Shown: piece after piece, positions 7,731 to 16,500 of the stretch
Numbering within the stretch: the first letter of the stretch is position 1
Layout of the letters: every line of letters begins with the position of its first letter
Assembly (NCBI GenBank): GCA_021401465.1
Contig: JADDMT010000285.1
Location: 1 to 17,406 of the forward strand
DNA length: 17,406 nt
DNA from: Teratosphaeria epicoccoides
Lineage: Eukaryota > Ascomycota > Dothideomycetes > Mycosphaerellales > Teratosphaeriaceae
Direction of reading: 5' to 3'
Notes under the pieces: generated by a model
Databases searched by the model: none
What the model was told of the DNA's origin: nothing
The model's input: only the letters and a program-made list of their open reading frames with translations
Program-made: the position numbers and the translations under genes

Positions 7731-8936
7731 ATAGAAAGGCTGTCCCCTAGCCAATTAACCCTAGTGTCCGAAGGATCTACGAACGAGGAAGCGTTAGCAG
7801 AAATGCGCCATGTCGTCGAGGGAATGCATACCTAGTAACAGCAAATTATGGCCGAGCTGATAGCTACGAGGGCCGCGTTAAATAAATCGGAGTCCTGACA
7901 GCGACAGAACCTAGGCGTCCTGTTAGAGGAGCTACTAAAGACCCTCGTAGACGCGCTAGCCGTAGTAACGCGTGCGAACTCCGTCATAGAACCGACAGGA
8001 CCCCAAGAATAGAGGCTACTAACATGAGACAGAAAAGCCAAATCGTTTAGGGATTACCTGCTCTGTATTAGGAGTTCGTTTAGGGCGCGCTCTAGGGTAA
8101 AACCCCTGATAGGCGTGGATTATTACTAGAACACAATCTACGACACCCTCCCCGCTCGCTATCGCGCCCGGATGCGCCATTTCTAGGAGAAAGGAGGCCC
8201 GGACAGAGCGAAGGACCCTAAAGCTTTCCTCACATAACTCGAGGCTATGTTCGCGGACAGCAACGAGATAGCGAGAGCTCTAGAACAGCTCACGAACCTC
8301 TAACACGCGGCAGGCTAGCCATAGCACGAGCACTAGCTGGAATTCGACGAACTCCTGCTGTTAGCAGGAGGAGACTAGTAGACAGATGACGCGAAGATCA
8401 GATACCTTAAGAATTCGTTTTCGAACCCTGCTAGGATGTACATGGCGAACGTGAGAGACAAGGGAGACTACTACGCGTTTGCAGAGGAGGTCGAAAGGGT
8501 CATGACAAACTCTGAGGCAACCGACTAGTTCAAGGCGGCCCATAGGAGGTAGTTAAGAGAGAAGAACAAGGACTCTGAAGGTATTCCTATAGCTACTATG
8601 CAGGTGCCTAACCCTGGAGTCAGATCCCGAATAGACTTAGATAGGGATACAGTCATAGCACCGACCCGTACCGCAGGAGACTAATATGACGGCAGAGGAC
8701 CCCGACAAAACAACGGGGGGAAACGACGCGCCAAATGGGTAGACGCTACGGAGAGAGAGAAACGCTAGGAGAATAACCTGTGCTACTACTACAAAGCGTC
8801 TAGACACTAAGTTAAGGGGTGTCCCTACGCCTTGGCTACACCCCTAGCCCGGATCAATACGACTAGAGTGTCGCCATTGCTAGAGGACGATAGAATAGTA
8901 GAGGAACCTAGGAGGGACAACTCGGGAAAAGATTGA
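7731..8936 (+). pseudogene. gag of element 1, RIP-damaged
   Basis: One frame of about 400 codons runs from ATA at 7731 (probably a mutated ATG; the same base triplet is ATA in element 2) to TGA at 8934-8936. It has many TAG/TAA codons where the other copy often has TGG or CAA. The N-terminal part is helical and charged. The middle carries the capsid-like region with conserved Trp positions, now TAG. Near the C-terminus is a zinc knuckle at residues 351-364, C-x2-C-x4-H-x4-C, whose second Cys reads as Tyr in both copies (TGC to TAC). Basic residues precede the knuckle. The product would be the structural capsid/nucleocapsid protein. Confidence 0.85.
8924..8930 (+). promoter_or_regulatory. Predicted -1 ribosomal frameshift site (GGGAAAA)
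   Basis: In the gag frame the heptamer reads G GGA AAA, the X XXY YYZ pattern. It is followed by GAT and the gag stop TGA. The pol frame is exactly -1 and is open across the site except for RIP-type stops. The site is identical in element 2. Confidence 0.6.
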
Positions 8937-10818
8937 CTCCCGCTTAGAGTCAGGAAGCAGGAGTAACGGAGACATTAGCAGAAGGATAGGAGAGAGTTAA
9001 GGGATCTATAGACAGGAACCTAATCTATACTGATGTAGTCCTAGCAAATAATACCGGGACATTAGCTCTCATCGATGAAGGGTGCTAATGCTACGCTGCA
9101 ATTAACAGAGACCTAGTAAAAGGTCTCGGCTTAAGCTTAATAAGCAAAGAGTCACGCATAGCGAGAGGCGTAACAGCGTCGATGCGAGACTCCGCGGTAG
9201 AAGGAGTAGTCGCCTTCTAGATAGAAATCGAGGGGTTCTAGCAACTAGTATACGCATACGTAGTAAAGGATCTCGCCTTCCCCCTAATACTAGGGAACCC
9301 CTAGAAGGCTCACAATAAAGTGCGGACCGCGCTAGAAAGGCGTCAGTATTAGCATGGAAGAGCGGGACGGTAGATAAACGAAGGACGGAACTACCGAGAA
9401 TACGAGGACTGCAGGAACTTTACCCGGGTATGCGTGACTACGACGGCGGATGTCGCGGAGGCCTTAAAGGCAAAGGAATATCCGACGCTAGACGAGTTAA
9501 GGAAGGCGCTACCTCCGGAGCTTCGGCACATAGCTCCGCTGTTCTGCTGCCGAGAAGCGGAGAAATTAGCGCCATACCGCCCTAGCATCGATTACTGCAT
9601 CGAACTCCGCGAAGGACTAGACAGATCCTAGCCGGCTCTGCTATAGGGACCCCTATACGGCATGTCGAAGGAGGAACTACTAGTTTTAAGGAAGTCCTTA
9701 GACGAACTGTTAGGGAAGGGATTCATTCGGCCTACTAACTTAGAGGCTATGGCTCCCGTGCTTTTTGTCTAGAAGCTAGGAGGAGGGCTCCGGTTCTGCT
9801 ACGATTACCGCGCCCTTAACGCGATCACAAAGCAAGATAGGTACCCCCTCCTGTTAATACTAGAGACCTTAAGGAACCTCACGGGCGCCTAGTAGCTCAC
9901 TAAGGTAGATGTAGTGTCAGCCTTCTACTAAATCCGTATGGCGAAAGGCCATGAGTATAAGACAGCCTTTCGTATAAGGTTCGGTTCATTTGAATAGCTA
10001 GTGTGTCCGTTCAGTTTATCCGGGGCTCTAGTAACGTTCTAACGATATATTAACACACTGCTACGCAAGGAATTAGACGACTACGCCTCTGCGTACATAG
10101 ACGACGTCATCATATATAGCGGCAGTTCGCGAGAAGACTATTTCGCTAAAGTAACGCGAGTACTCTAGAAGCTCTAGGACAGGGGCCTCTACCTTGACCC
10201 TAGGAAGAGCGAGTTCGCCAAAAAGGATATCAAGTACCTAGGGTTCATAATACACGCTAACAGAAAAGGCGTAGGGACCGAGCCAGAAAAGGTAGAGGCC
10301 GTGCATAACTAGGAGCGGCCAAAAACACAAAAGGAAGTCCGTAGATTCCTCGGCTTCGCTGACTACTACAGGATGTTCATCCTGAACTACTCGAAGACGG
10401 CCGGGCCCTTGACGGCGCTTACAGGGAAGGGCAGACCGTTCTCCTAGGAGGAACTCGAGGAGTCCGCGTTTAGAACGCTAAAAGCAAAGTTCTGTTTAGC
10501 GCTAGTCCTTTCTTAATAGAACCCGGAGCTGCTAACCTTTTTAGAGACTAACTGCAGCGGGTTTGCGTTAGGGGCGGCTCTCCTGCAAGAAAACAACAGA
10601 GTCTGGAGACTAGTAGGCTTCTTCTCGCGGAAACTCAACAAGGCGGAGATTAATTACGACATCCATGACAAGGAGATACTAGCCATGATATCTAGTCTGA
10701 AGTTCTAGGACCCTAAGCTGAAGTCGTGTAGGCCCTTCACTATTCTCATAGACCACAAAAACCTGGAGTACTTCATGGTCAAGCGACAGCTGTCCGAGCG
10801 GCAGATACGGTAGTACGA
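8924..10818 (+). pseudogene. pol of element 1 (protease, RT, partial RNase H), RIP-damaged and truncated
   Basis: The frame is -1 relative to gag. The protease region has LIDEGC with Asp at 9074, then an ILGNP segment near 9287-9300. The longest clean stretch is 9434-9631. RT follows, with an FV*KLGGGLRFCYDYRALNAI region (TAG for a basic residue) and the catalytic YIDD box at 10094-10105. RNase H starts around 10535 with ETNCSGFALGAAL, where the catalytic Asp is Asn (GAC to AAC); the other copy keeps Asp. The frame breaks off at 10818, before the integrase. TAG occurs at many Gln, Trp and Arg positions, and CAA became TAA in the AFY*IRM motif in both copies. Confidence 0.88.
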
Positions 10819-11026
10819 TGTCATAAGGGTAGGTGCCGATAGTGGGAAGGTGACTAGGTGTTAGACTCGGGAGCTGTAAAGAATATCGACAATGGCAGTT
10901 AACCTTGTAACTGACTCTCCTCTAAGCAAGAGAGGATTGAATTAAGATTAAGATTAAGCACGAAGCTCCTAACTACCTGTCCTAAAGCAATCCCTATATA
11001 CTAGAGAGTAACAGAGCAGCTCTGTT

Positions 11027-11053
11027 AGATCTGTCGACAGACCTGACAGATCT
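11027..11053. repeat. Hairpin 1 (AGATCTGTC...GACAGATCT)
   Basis: A perfect 9-bp stem, 11027-11035 with 11045-11053. Just upstream, ACAGAGC-A-GCTCTGT forms another 7-bp stem near 11010-11025. Confidence 0.75.
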
Positions 11054-11057
11054 ATGT

Positions 11058-11197
11058 CTATAGATCTGTGGACTAACCCCACAGATCTAAGGGTCTATCA
11101 TCCCATGACAGATCCCTTCTTCCTTGTAAGCCTATAGATCTGTAGACTAACCCTACAGATCTAGGGATCTGTCCTCACGTGACAGATCCTTTCTTCT
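11058..11197. repeat. 74-bp degenerate tandem repeat with matching hairpins
   Basis: Units start at 11058 and 11132. Each has an 11-bp perfect stem with the same loop, ACTAACC: 11061-11071 with 11079-11089, and 11135-11145 with 11153-11163. The two stems differ by a paired change, G-C at 11070/11080 and A-T at 11144/11154. A second hairpin in unit 2, GGATCTGTC with GACAGATCC (11165-11173, 11181-11189), is degraded in unit 1. Confidence 0.85.
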
Positions 11198-11393
11198 ATG
11201 ACCGTGCTTATGACTTATAGTACTCCTATGATAGTACTATGACTTATAGCACTTAGGACCTACATGATCCTATATCCTACAGTACTCTGGACAGTACTCC
11301 TGACACTTATGACACTATCCCCCTCTTAGCCTAGCTCGTCCCTAAGCTACCTTATTAGTGCGGGGTTTCTCTTGTTTCTTCTTTTAAACTGTG

Positions 11394-12131
11394 ATGTCTT
11401 CTCTTTCTACATCACTGCCTTGTGTCATTCTAGACACTAACGCCCCTTTAACGCAGAAACGCAAACGCCGCGCGAATCGAGTCTATCGTTAGGGCTAGGA
11501 CAGCATGAAGTCCTATACTTAGTGTCAAGAGCTAAAGCTCGTTTGTCAGGTACACATTTCCTTAGGGAAATGTTCGCAATGTCACTTTAGTAACTGTCGG
11601 AGTTGCGACGCGAAGGTGACAGAGGTCGAACAGAAGAAGTTAGGCGATTAGCGGAAAAGACTAACTGCCGATCTCGATCGTGCAAAGGTAGTCCTAGCTA
11701 AGGCTTCGCAGAAGATGCTAGAGGCGCATGCGAAGGAGATGCGTCTTCGAAAACAGTTAGACGTAGTCAACTAGGAGGTCGAAGATAGTCGCGCTCTCAA
11801 GGAGCGCGAGATCAGGGAGGAGGAGGCCGAGGAACAAGCTCTTGCGTAGGCCGGGTTTCTTCTTGACCTAGATCCTTCCGCGGGTCTCGCTCTTAGTCCT
11901 ACGACATGGAGCGTAATAGAGGGTTTCGCTAACTCCTCATATTAGGGCTTCCTGGATGGCGTGATAGCCGAGCTAGTCGACGGCGTCCCGCAGGAGTCTA
12001 GTCATGGCTTAGGATCTTCTTCTTAGGTTCGTTCCTTTCTCGAAACTTCGTATCTTTTGCTAACAGTTTCGCAGGTGTTCTAGGGGTTCCTAGGTGTTCT
12101 CGGTACTCCTATATCCTTCCCATTTTACTAA
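11394..12131 (+). pseudogene. Relict gene: Zn2Cys6-like cysteine array plus coiled coil
   Basis: ATG at 11394 opens a 245-codon frame closed by TAA at 12129-12131, with about ten internal TAGs. Residues 22-26 are basic (KRKRR), a possible nuclear signal. Cysteines at 44, 51, 60, 63, 68 and 71, with Tyr at 41 (TAT, one transition from TGT), give C41-x2-C44-x6-C51-x8-C60-x2-C63-x7-C71. That is the spacing of a fungal binuclear zinc cluster, although the usual basic residues between the first Cys are not there. Residues 76-145 are a heptad-like Lys/Glu/Arg/Leu stretch, probably a coiled coil. The C-terminal part has acidic and Ser-rich segments. Pyrimidine-rich sequence precedes the start. It may be a DNA-binding regulator or a transposon accessory gene. 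No intact copy is in the window. Confidence 0.55.
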
Positions 12132-12170
12132 GTACTCTCGCTGTCTGTCCCGCTAGCGAGTGTCGATAAT

Positions 12171-12332
12171 TGTAAAGGGCGAGGCCCTAAGTCTTAGCAC
12201 AGGCTAGGGCCTGTGCGACCCCTGACGAGGCTGGCTATAAAGGACCGGACAGCTAGCAGATAGTCCTTCTCTCCCTATCGTACTTGTTGAATACTACATG
12301 AACCCCTGTGTATACGCTGTTTACCCGTGACA
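12171..12332 (+). repeat. 5' LTR of element 2, 162 bp
   Basis: It has TGT...ACA ends and the same length as the LTR of element 1, with only a handful of transitions between them. TATAAAGG is at 12236-12243. Confidence 0.92.
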
Positions 12333-12333
12333 T

Positions 12334-12343
12334 TAAGTACGAT
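12334..12343 (+). other. Predicted self-priming primer binding site of element 2
   Basis: TAAGTACGAT is complementary to ATCGTACTT at 12277-12285 within its own LTR. Both halves are unchanged compared with element 1, although the bases around them differ (ATCGATTT against ATTAATTT). Confidence 0.62.
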
Positions 12344-12353
12344 TAATTTCACT

Positions 12354-13559
12354 ATAGATAGGCTGCCCCCTAGCTAATTAACCCTAGTATCCGAAGGATC
12401 TACGAACAAGGAAGCGTTAGCAGAAATGCGCCGTGTCGTCAAGGGAATGCATACCTAGCAACAGCAAATTATGGCCGAGCTGACAGCTACGAGGGCCGCG
12501 TTAAATGAATCGGAGTCCTGACAGCGACAGAACCTAGGCGTCCTGTCGGAGGAGCTACTAAAGACCCTCGCGGACGCGCTAGCCGTAGTAACGCGTGCGA
12601 ACTCTGTCGTAGAACTGACAGGACCCCGAGAATAGAGGCTACTAACGTGGGACAGAAAAGCTAAATCGTTCAGGGATTACCTGCTCTATATTAGGAGTTC
12701 GTTTAGGGCGCGCTCTAGGGTAAAACCCCTGATAGGCGTGGATTATTACTAGAACACAATCTACGACACCCTCCCCGCTCGCTAGCGCGCCTGGATGCGC
12801 CATTTCTGGGAGAAAGGAGGCCCGGACGGAGCGAAGGACCCTGAAGCTTTCCTCACGCAACTCGAGGCCATGTTCGCGGACAGTAACGAGACAGCAAGAG
12901 CTCTAGAACAGCTCACGAACCTCTAACACGCGGCAGGCTAGCCATGGCACGAGCACTAGCTAGAATTCGACGAACTCCTGCTGTTAGCAGGAGGAGACTA
13001 GTAGACAGATGACGCAAAGATCGGATACCTCAAGAATTCGTTTTCGAACCCTGCCAGGATGTACATGGCGAACGTGAGAGACAAGAGGGACTACTACGCG
13101 TTTGCGGAGGAGGTCGAAAGGGTCATGACAAACTCCGAGGCAACTGACTAGTTCAAGGCGGCCTATAGGAGGTAGTTAAGAGAAAAGAACAAGGACTCTA
13201 AAGGTATTCCCATAGCTGCTATGTAGGTACCTAACCCTAGAGTTAGATCCCGAATAGACGCGGATAGGGATACGGTCATAGCACCGACTCGTACTACAGG
13301 AGACCGATATGACGGCAAAGGACCCTAACAAAACAACGGGGGGAAACGACGCGCTAAATAGGTAGACGCTACAGAGAGAGAGAAACGCTAGGAGAATAAC
13401 CTGTGCTACTACTACGGAGCGTCTAGACACTAAGTTAAGGGGTGTCCCTACGCCTTAGCTACACCCCTAGCCCAGATTAATACGACTAGAGTGTCGCCAT
13501 CGCTAGAGGACGATGGAATGGTAGAGGAACCTAGGAGGAACAACTCGGGAAAAGATTAA
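12354..13559 (+). pseudogene. gag of element 2, RIP-damaged
   Basis: The frame is the same length as gag of element 1. It starts at ATA (12354, probably a lost ATG) and ends at TAA 13557-13559, where element 1 has TGA. Several Trp codons survive here that are TAG in element 1, for example TGG at 12807-12809. CAA at 12858-12860 is TAA in element 1. The zinc knuckle again shows Tyr in place of the second Cys and Arg just before His. Conversely, other positions are damaged here and intact in element 1. Confidence 0.85.
13547..13553 (+). promoter_or_regulatory. Predicted -1 frameshift site (GGGAAAA) of element 2
   Basis: The heptamer and phase are the same as at 8924-8930, followed by GAT TAA. 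Confidence 0.6.
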
Positions 13560-16500
13560 CTCCTGCTTAGAGTTAGGAAGCGGGAGTAACAGAGGCATTA
13601 GCAGAAGGATAGGAGAGAGTTAAGGGATCTATGGACGGGAATCTGATCTATACTAATGTAGTCCTAGCAAATAATACCAGGACATTAGCTCTTATCGATA
13701 AAGGGTGCGAATGCTACGCTGCAATTAACGGAGACCTAGCAAAAGGTCTCGGCTTGAGCTTAATAAGCAAAGAGTCATGCATAGCGAGGGGCGTAACAGT
13801 GTCGATGCGAGACTCCGCGGTAGAAGGAGTAGTCGCCTTCCGGATAGAAATCGAGGGGTTCTAGCAACTAGTGTACGCATACGTAGTAAAGGATCTAGCC
13901 TTCCCCCTGATACTAGGGAACCCCTAGAAGGCTCACAATAAAGTGCGGACCGCGCTAGAAAGGCGTCGGTATTAGCATAGAAGAGCGGGACAGTAGATAA
14001 ACGAAGGATAGAACTACCGAGAATACAAGGACCGCAGGAACTTTACCTAGGTATGCGCGACTATAACGGCAGATGTCGCGGAGGCCTTAAAGGCAAAGGA
14101 ATATCCGACGCTAGACAAGTTGAGGAAGGCGCTACCTCTAGAGCTTTAGCACATGGCTCCGCTGTTCTGCCGCTAGGAAGCGGAAAAATTAGCGCCATAC
14201 CGCCCTGGCATTAACTACTGTATCGAACTCCGCGAAGGACTAGACGGATCCTAGCTAGCTCTGCCGTAGGGACCCCTGTACGGCATGTCGAAGGAGGAAC
14301 TACTAGTTTTAAGGAAGTCCTTAGACGAACTGTTAGGGAAGGGATTCATTCGGCCTACTAACTTAGAGGCTGCGGCTCCTGTGCTCTTTGTCCGGAAGCT
14401 AGGGGGAGGGCTCTAGTTCTGCTGCGATTACCGCGCCCTTAACGCGATCACAAAGCAAGATAGGTACCCCCTCCTGTTAATACCGGAGACCTTGAGGAAC
14501 CTCACGGGCGCCTAGTAGCTTACTAAGGTAGATGTAGTGTCAGCCTTCTACTAAATCCGTATGGCAAAAGGCCATGAGTATAAGACAGCCTTTCGCATGA
14601 GGTTCGGTTCATTTGAATGGCTAGTATGTCCGTTCGGTTTATCCGGGGCTCTAGCAACGTTCTAACGATATATTAACATACTGCTACGCGAGGAATTAGA
14701 CGAGTACGCCTCCGCGTACATAGACGACGTCATTATATATAGCGGCAGTTCGCGAGAAGACCATTTCGCTAAAGTAACGCGAGTACTCTAGAAGCTCTAG
14801 GATAGGGGCCTCTACCTTGACCCTAGGAAGAGCGAGTTCGCCAAAAAGGATATCAAGTACCTAGGGTTCATAATACATGCTAACAGAAAAGGCGTGGGGA
14901 CCGAGCCAGAAAAGGTAGAGGCCGTGCGTAACTAGGAGTGACTAAAAACACAAAAGGAAGTCCGTAGATTCCTCGGCTTCGCTAACTACTACAGGATGTT
15001 CATCCCGAACTACTCGAAGACAGCCGGGCCCTTAACGGCGCTTACAGGGAAGGGCAGACCGTTCTCCTAGGGGGAACTCGAGGAGTCCGCGTTTAGAACG
15101 CTAAAAGCGAAGTTCTGTTTAGCGCTAGTCCTTTCTTAATAGAACCTGGAGCTGCCGACCTTTTTAGAGACTGACTACAGCGGGTTTGCGTTAGGGGCAG
15201 CTCTCCTACAAGAAAACAACAGAGTCCGGAGACTAGTAGGCTTCTTCTTGCAGAAACTTAACAAGGCGGAGATTAATTACGACATCCATGACAAAGAGAT
15301 GCTAGCCGTGATATCTAGTCTGAAGTTCTAGGGCCCTAAGCTGAAGTCGTGTAGGCCCTTTACTATTCTCACGGACCACAAAAACCTGGAGTACTTCATA
15401 GTTAAGCGACAGCTGTCTGAGCGGCAGATACGGTAGTACGAAACCCTCGCGCAATTCTAGTTTTCCCTAGTATATCGCCTAGGCGCCGAAGGAGTAGTCC
15501 TAGACGCGCTGTCGAGACGAGAACAGGACACGCTAGGGGCAGAAGATAAGGAATCACGGTTTAGGAGGTTTTTGGACCTAGAAGTCATGGAGAGTTAGCC
15601 GGACCCTGTGGATAAGAGCAGGGACGTCGTACTAATTACCCCGATCGGCCTGTTACCTACTACTGTAGAGAACGAAAAGCAATTCGCTAACTCCGTAACC
15701 TCTAACTAGGAGCCTATGGGGCCGTTCTAGGACAGCACCCTTAATGACCTATAGGCAGCCATAGTAGAGAAAGACAAGCTGTACTCGACAGTATTAAAAG
15801 CAGTAAAGAGCGGCTCCTAGGCGCTACTAGCTAGAGCGAGGCTGAAACTACAAGCAGGGGACTACAAGATCGACAAGAGGGGCTTCCTGCAATACCGCGA
15901 CAAACTATGGGTCCTAGGAGCAAACGACAGTTAGCCTAGGGGCGAGACCTCGGACTCTAACGACGAAAGTAACGACATGCTTAGGACAAAGCTCATTTAG
16001 TCCGTGCACGACACTACGGTATACAGGCACCTAGGACAGGACGCCATGACGATGATCCTAGGGCGCGACTTCTACTAGCCGTTACTGTCTAAGCATGTCT
16101 AGCGGTTCCTGAGGAACTGCGACTACTACGGTTACAACAAAGTGTAGAGAGAGTATAAGCACGGACTACTAAAGCTATTACTAGTTCCCGACAGATTCTT
16201 CTAGGAGATCTCCATGGACTTCATGACAGACTTGCCTGATTCCGAGGGATGTCGATACCTATGGGTTATTAAGGATCGCCTATGTAAGTACGTAGTTTTG
16301 CAGGTAATGCCTAGCATGAAAGCAGAGGAGTACGCAGAGAAGTTCATGGATTGCTAGGCCTAGTACCATGGAATGCCAACAGCTATTACGAGCGACTAGG
16401 GCACTAACTAGACTAGCACCTTCTAGACGACCTTCTGCAAAGGAATAGGCGTGTCCTAGCGGTTAAGCTCCGCGTACTACCTATAGACAGACAGAGGCCC

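Larger units (their letters stand above)
7548..10818 (+). mobile_element. Element 1: Ty3/gypsy chromovirus, truncated in RNase H
   Basis: The element starts with a full 5' LTR and keeps gag, protease, RT and part of RNase H. At 10818/10819 the match to element 2 stops abruptly in the middle of a codon run, and unrelated sequence follows. It lies inside the Plavaka transposase relict on its left side. Over the shared 3271 bases the two copies keep a constant offset of 4623 with no indel seen. No 3' LTR is present, so the target-site duplication cannot be checked. Confidence 0.92.
10819..11393. repeat. Gene-free palindrome-rich repeat block, possibly an LTR of another element
   Basis: The block begins TGTCATAAGG exactly where element 1 is cut, which would fit the TGT start of another LTR. 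A TATATA-like box lies at about 10994-11000. From 11012 to about 11310 short hairpins follow one another, mostly variants of AGATCTGT paired with ACAGATCT and of AGTACT. Upstream of 11394 is a pyrimidine-rich stretch (11367-11386) that could be the promoter of the relict gene there. No coding frame is seen. The LTR identity is a guess. Confidence 0.4.

Noticed and set aside
7832..8041. Minus-strand ORFs at 7832-8041, 8361-8543, 9391-9588, 12642-12860 and 13176-13430.
   Set aside because: They lie antisense to gag and pol of the two elements, show no known motif, and are open only because TAG-rich sense DNA gives CTA (Leu) on the other strand.
11012..11310. Palindromes as a CRISPR array or a structured RNA gene.
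   Set aside because: Repeats are few, of unequal spacing, in a eukaryotic RIPed context without unique spacers; paired changes are explained by RIP on both arms.
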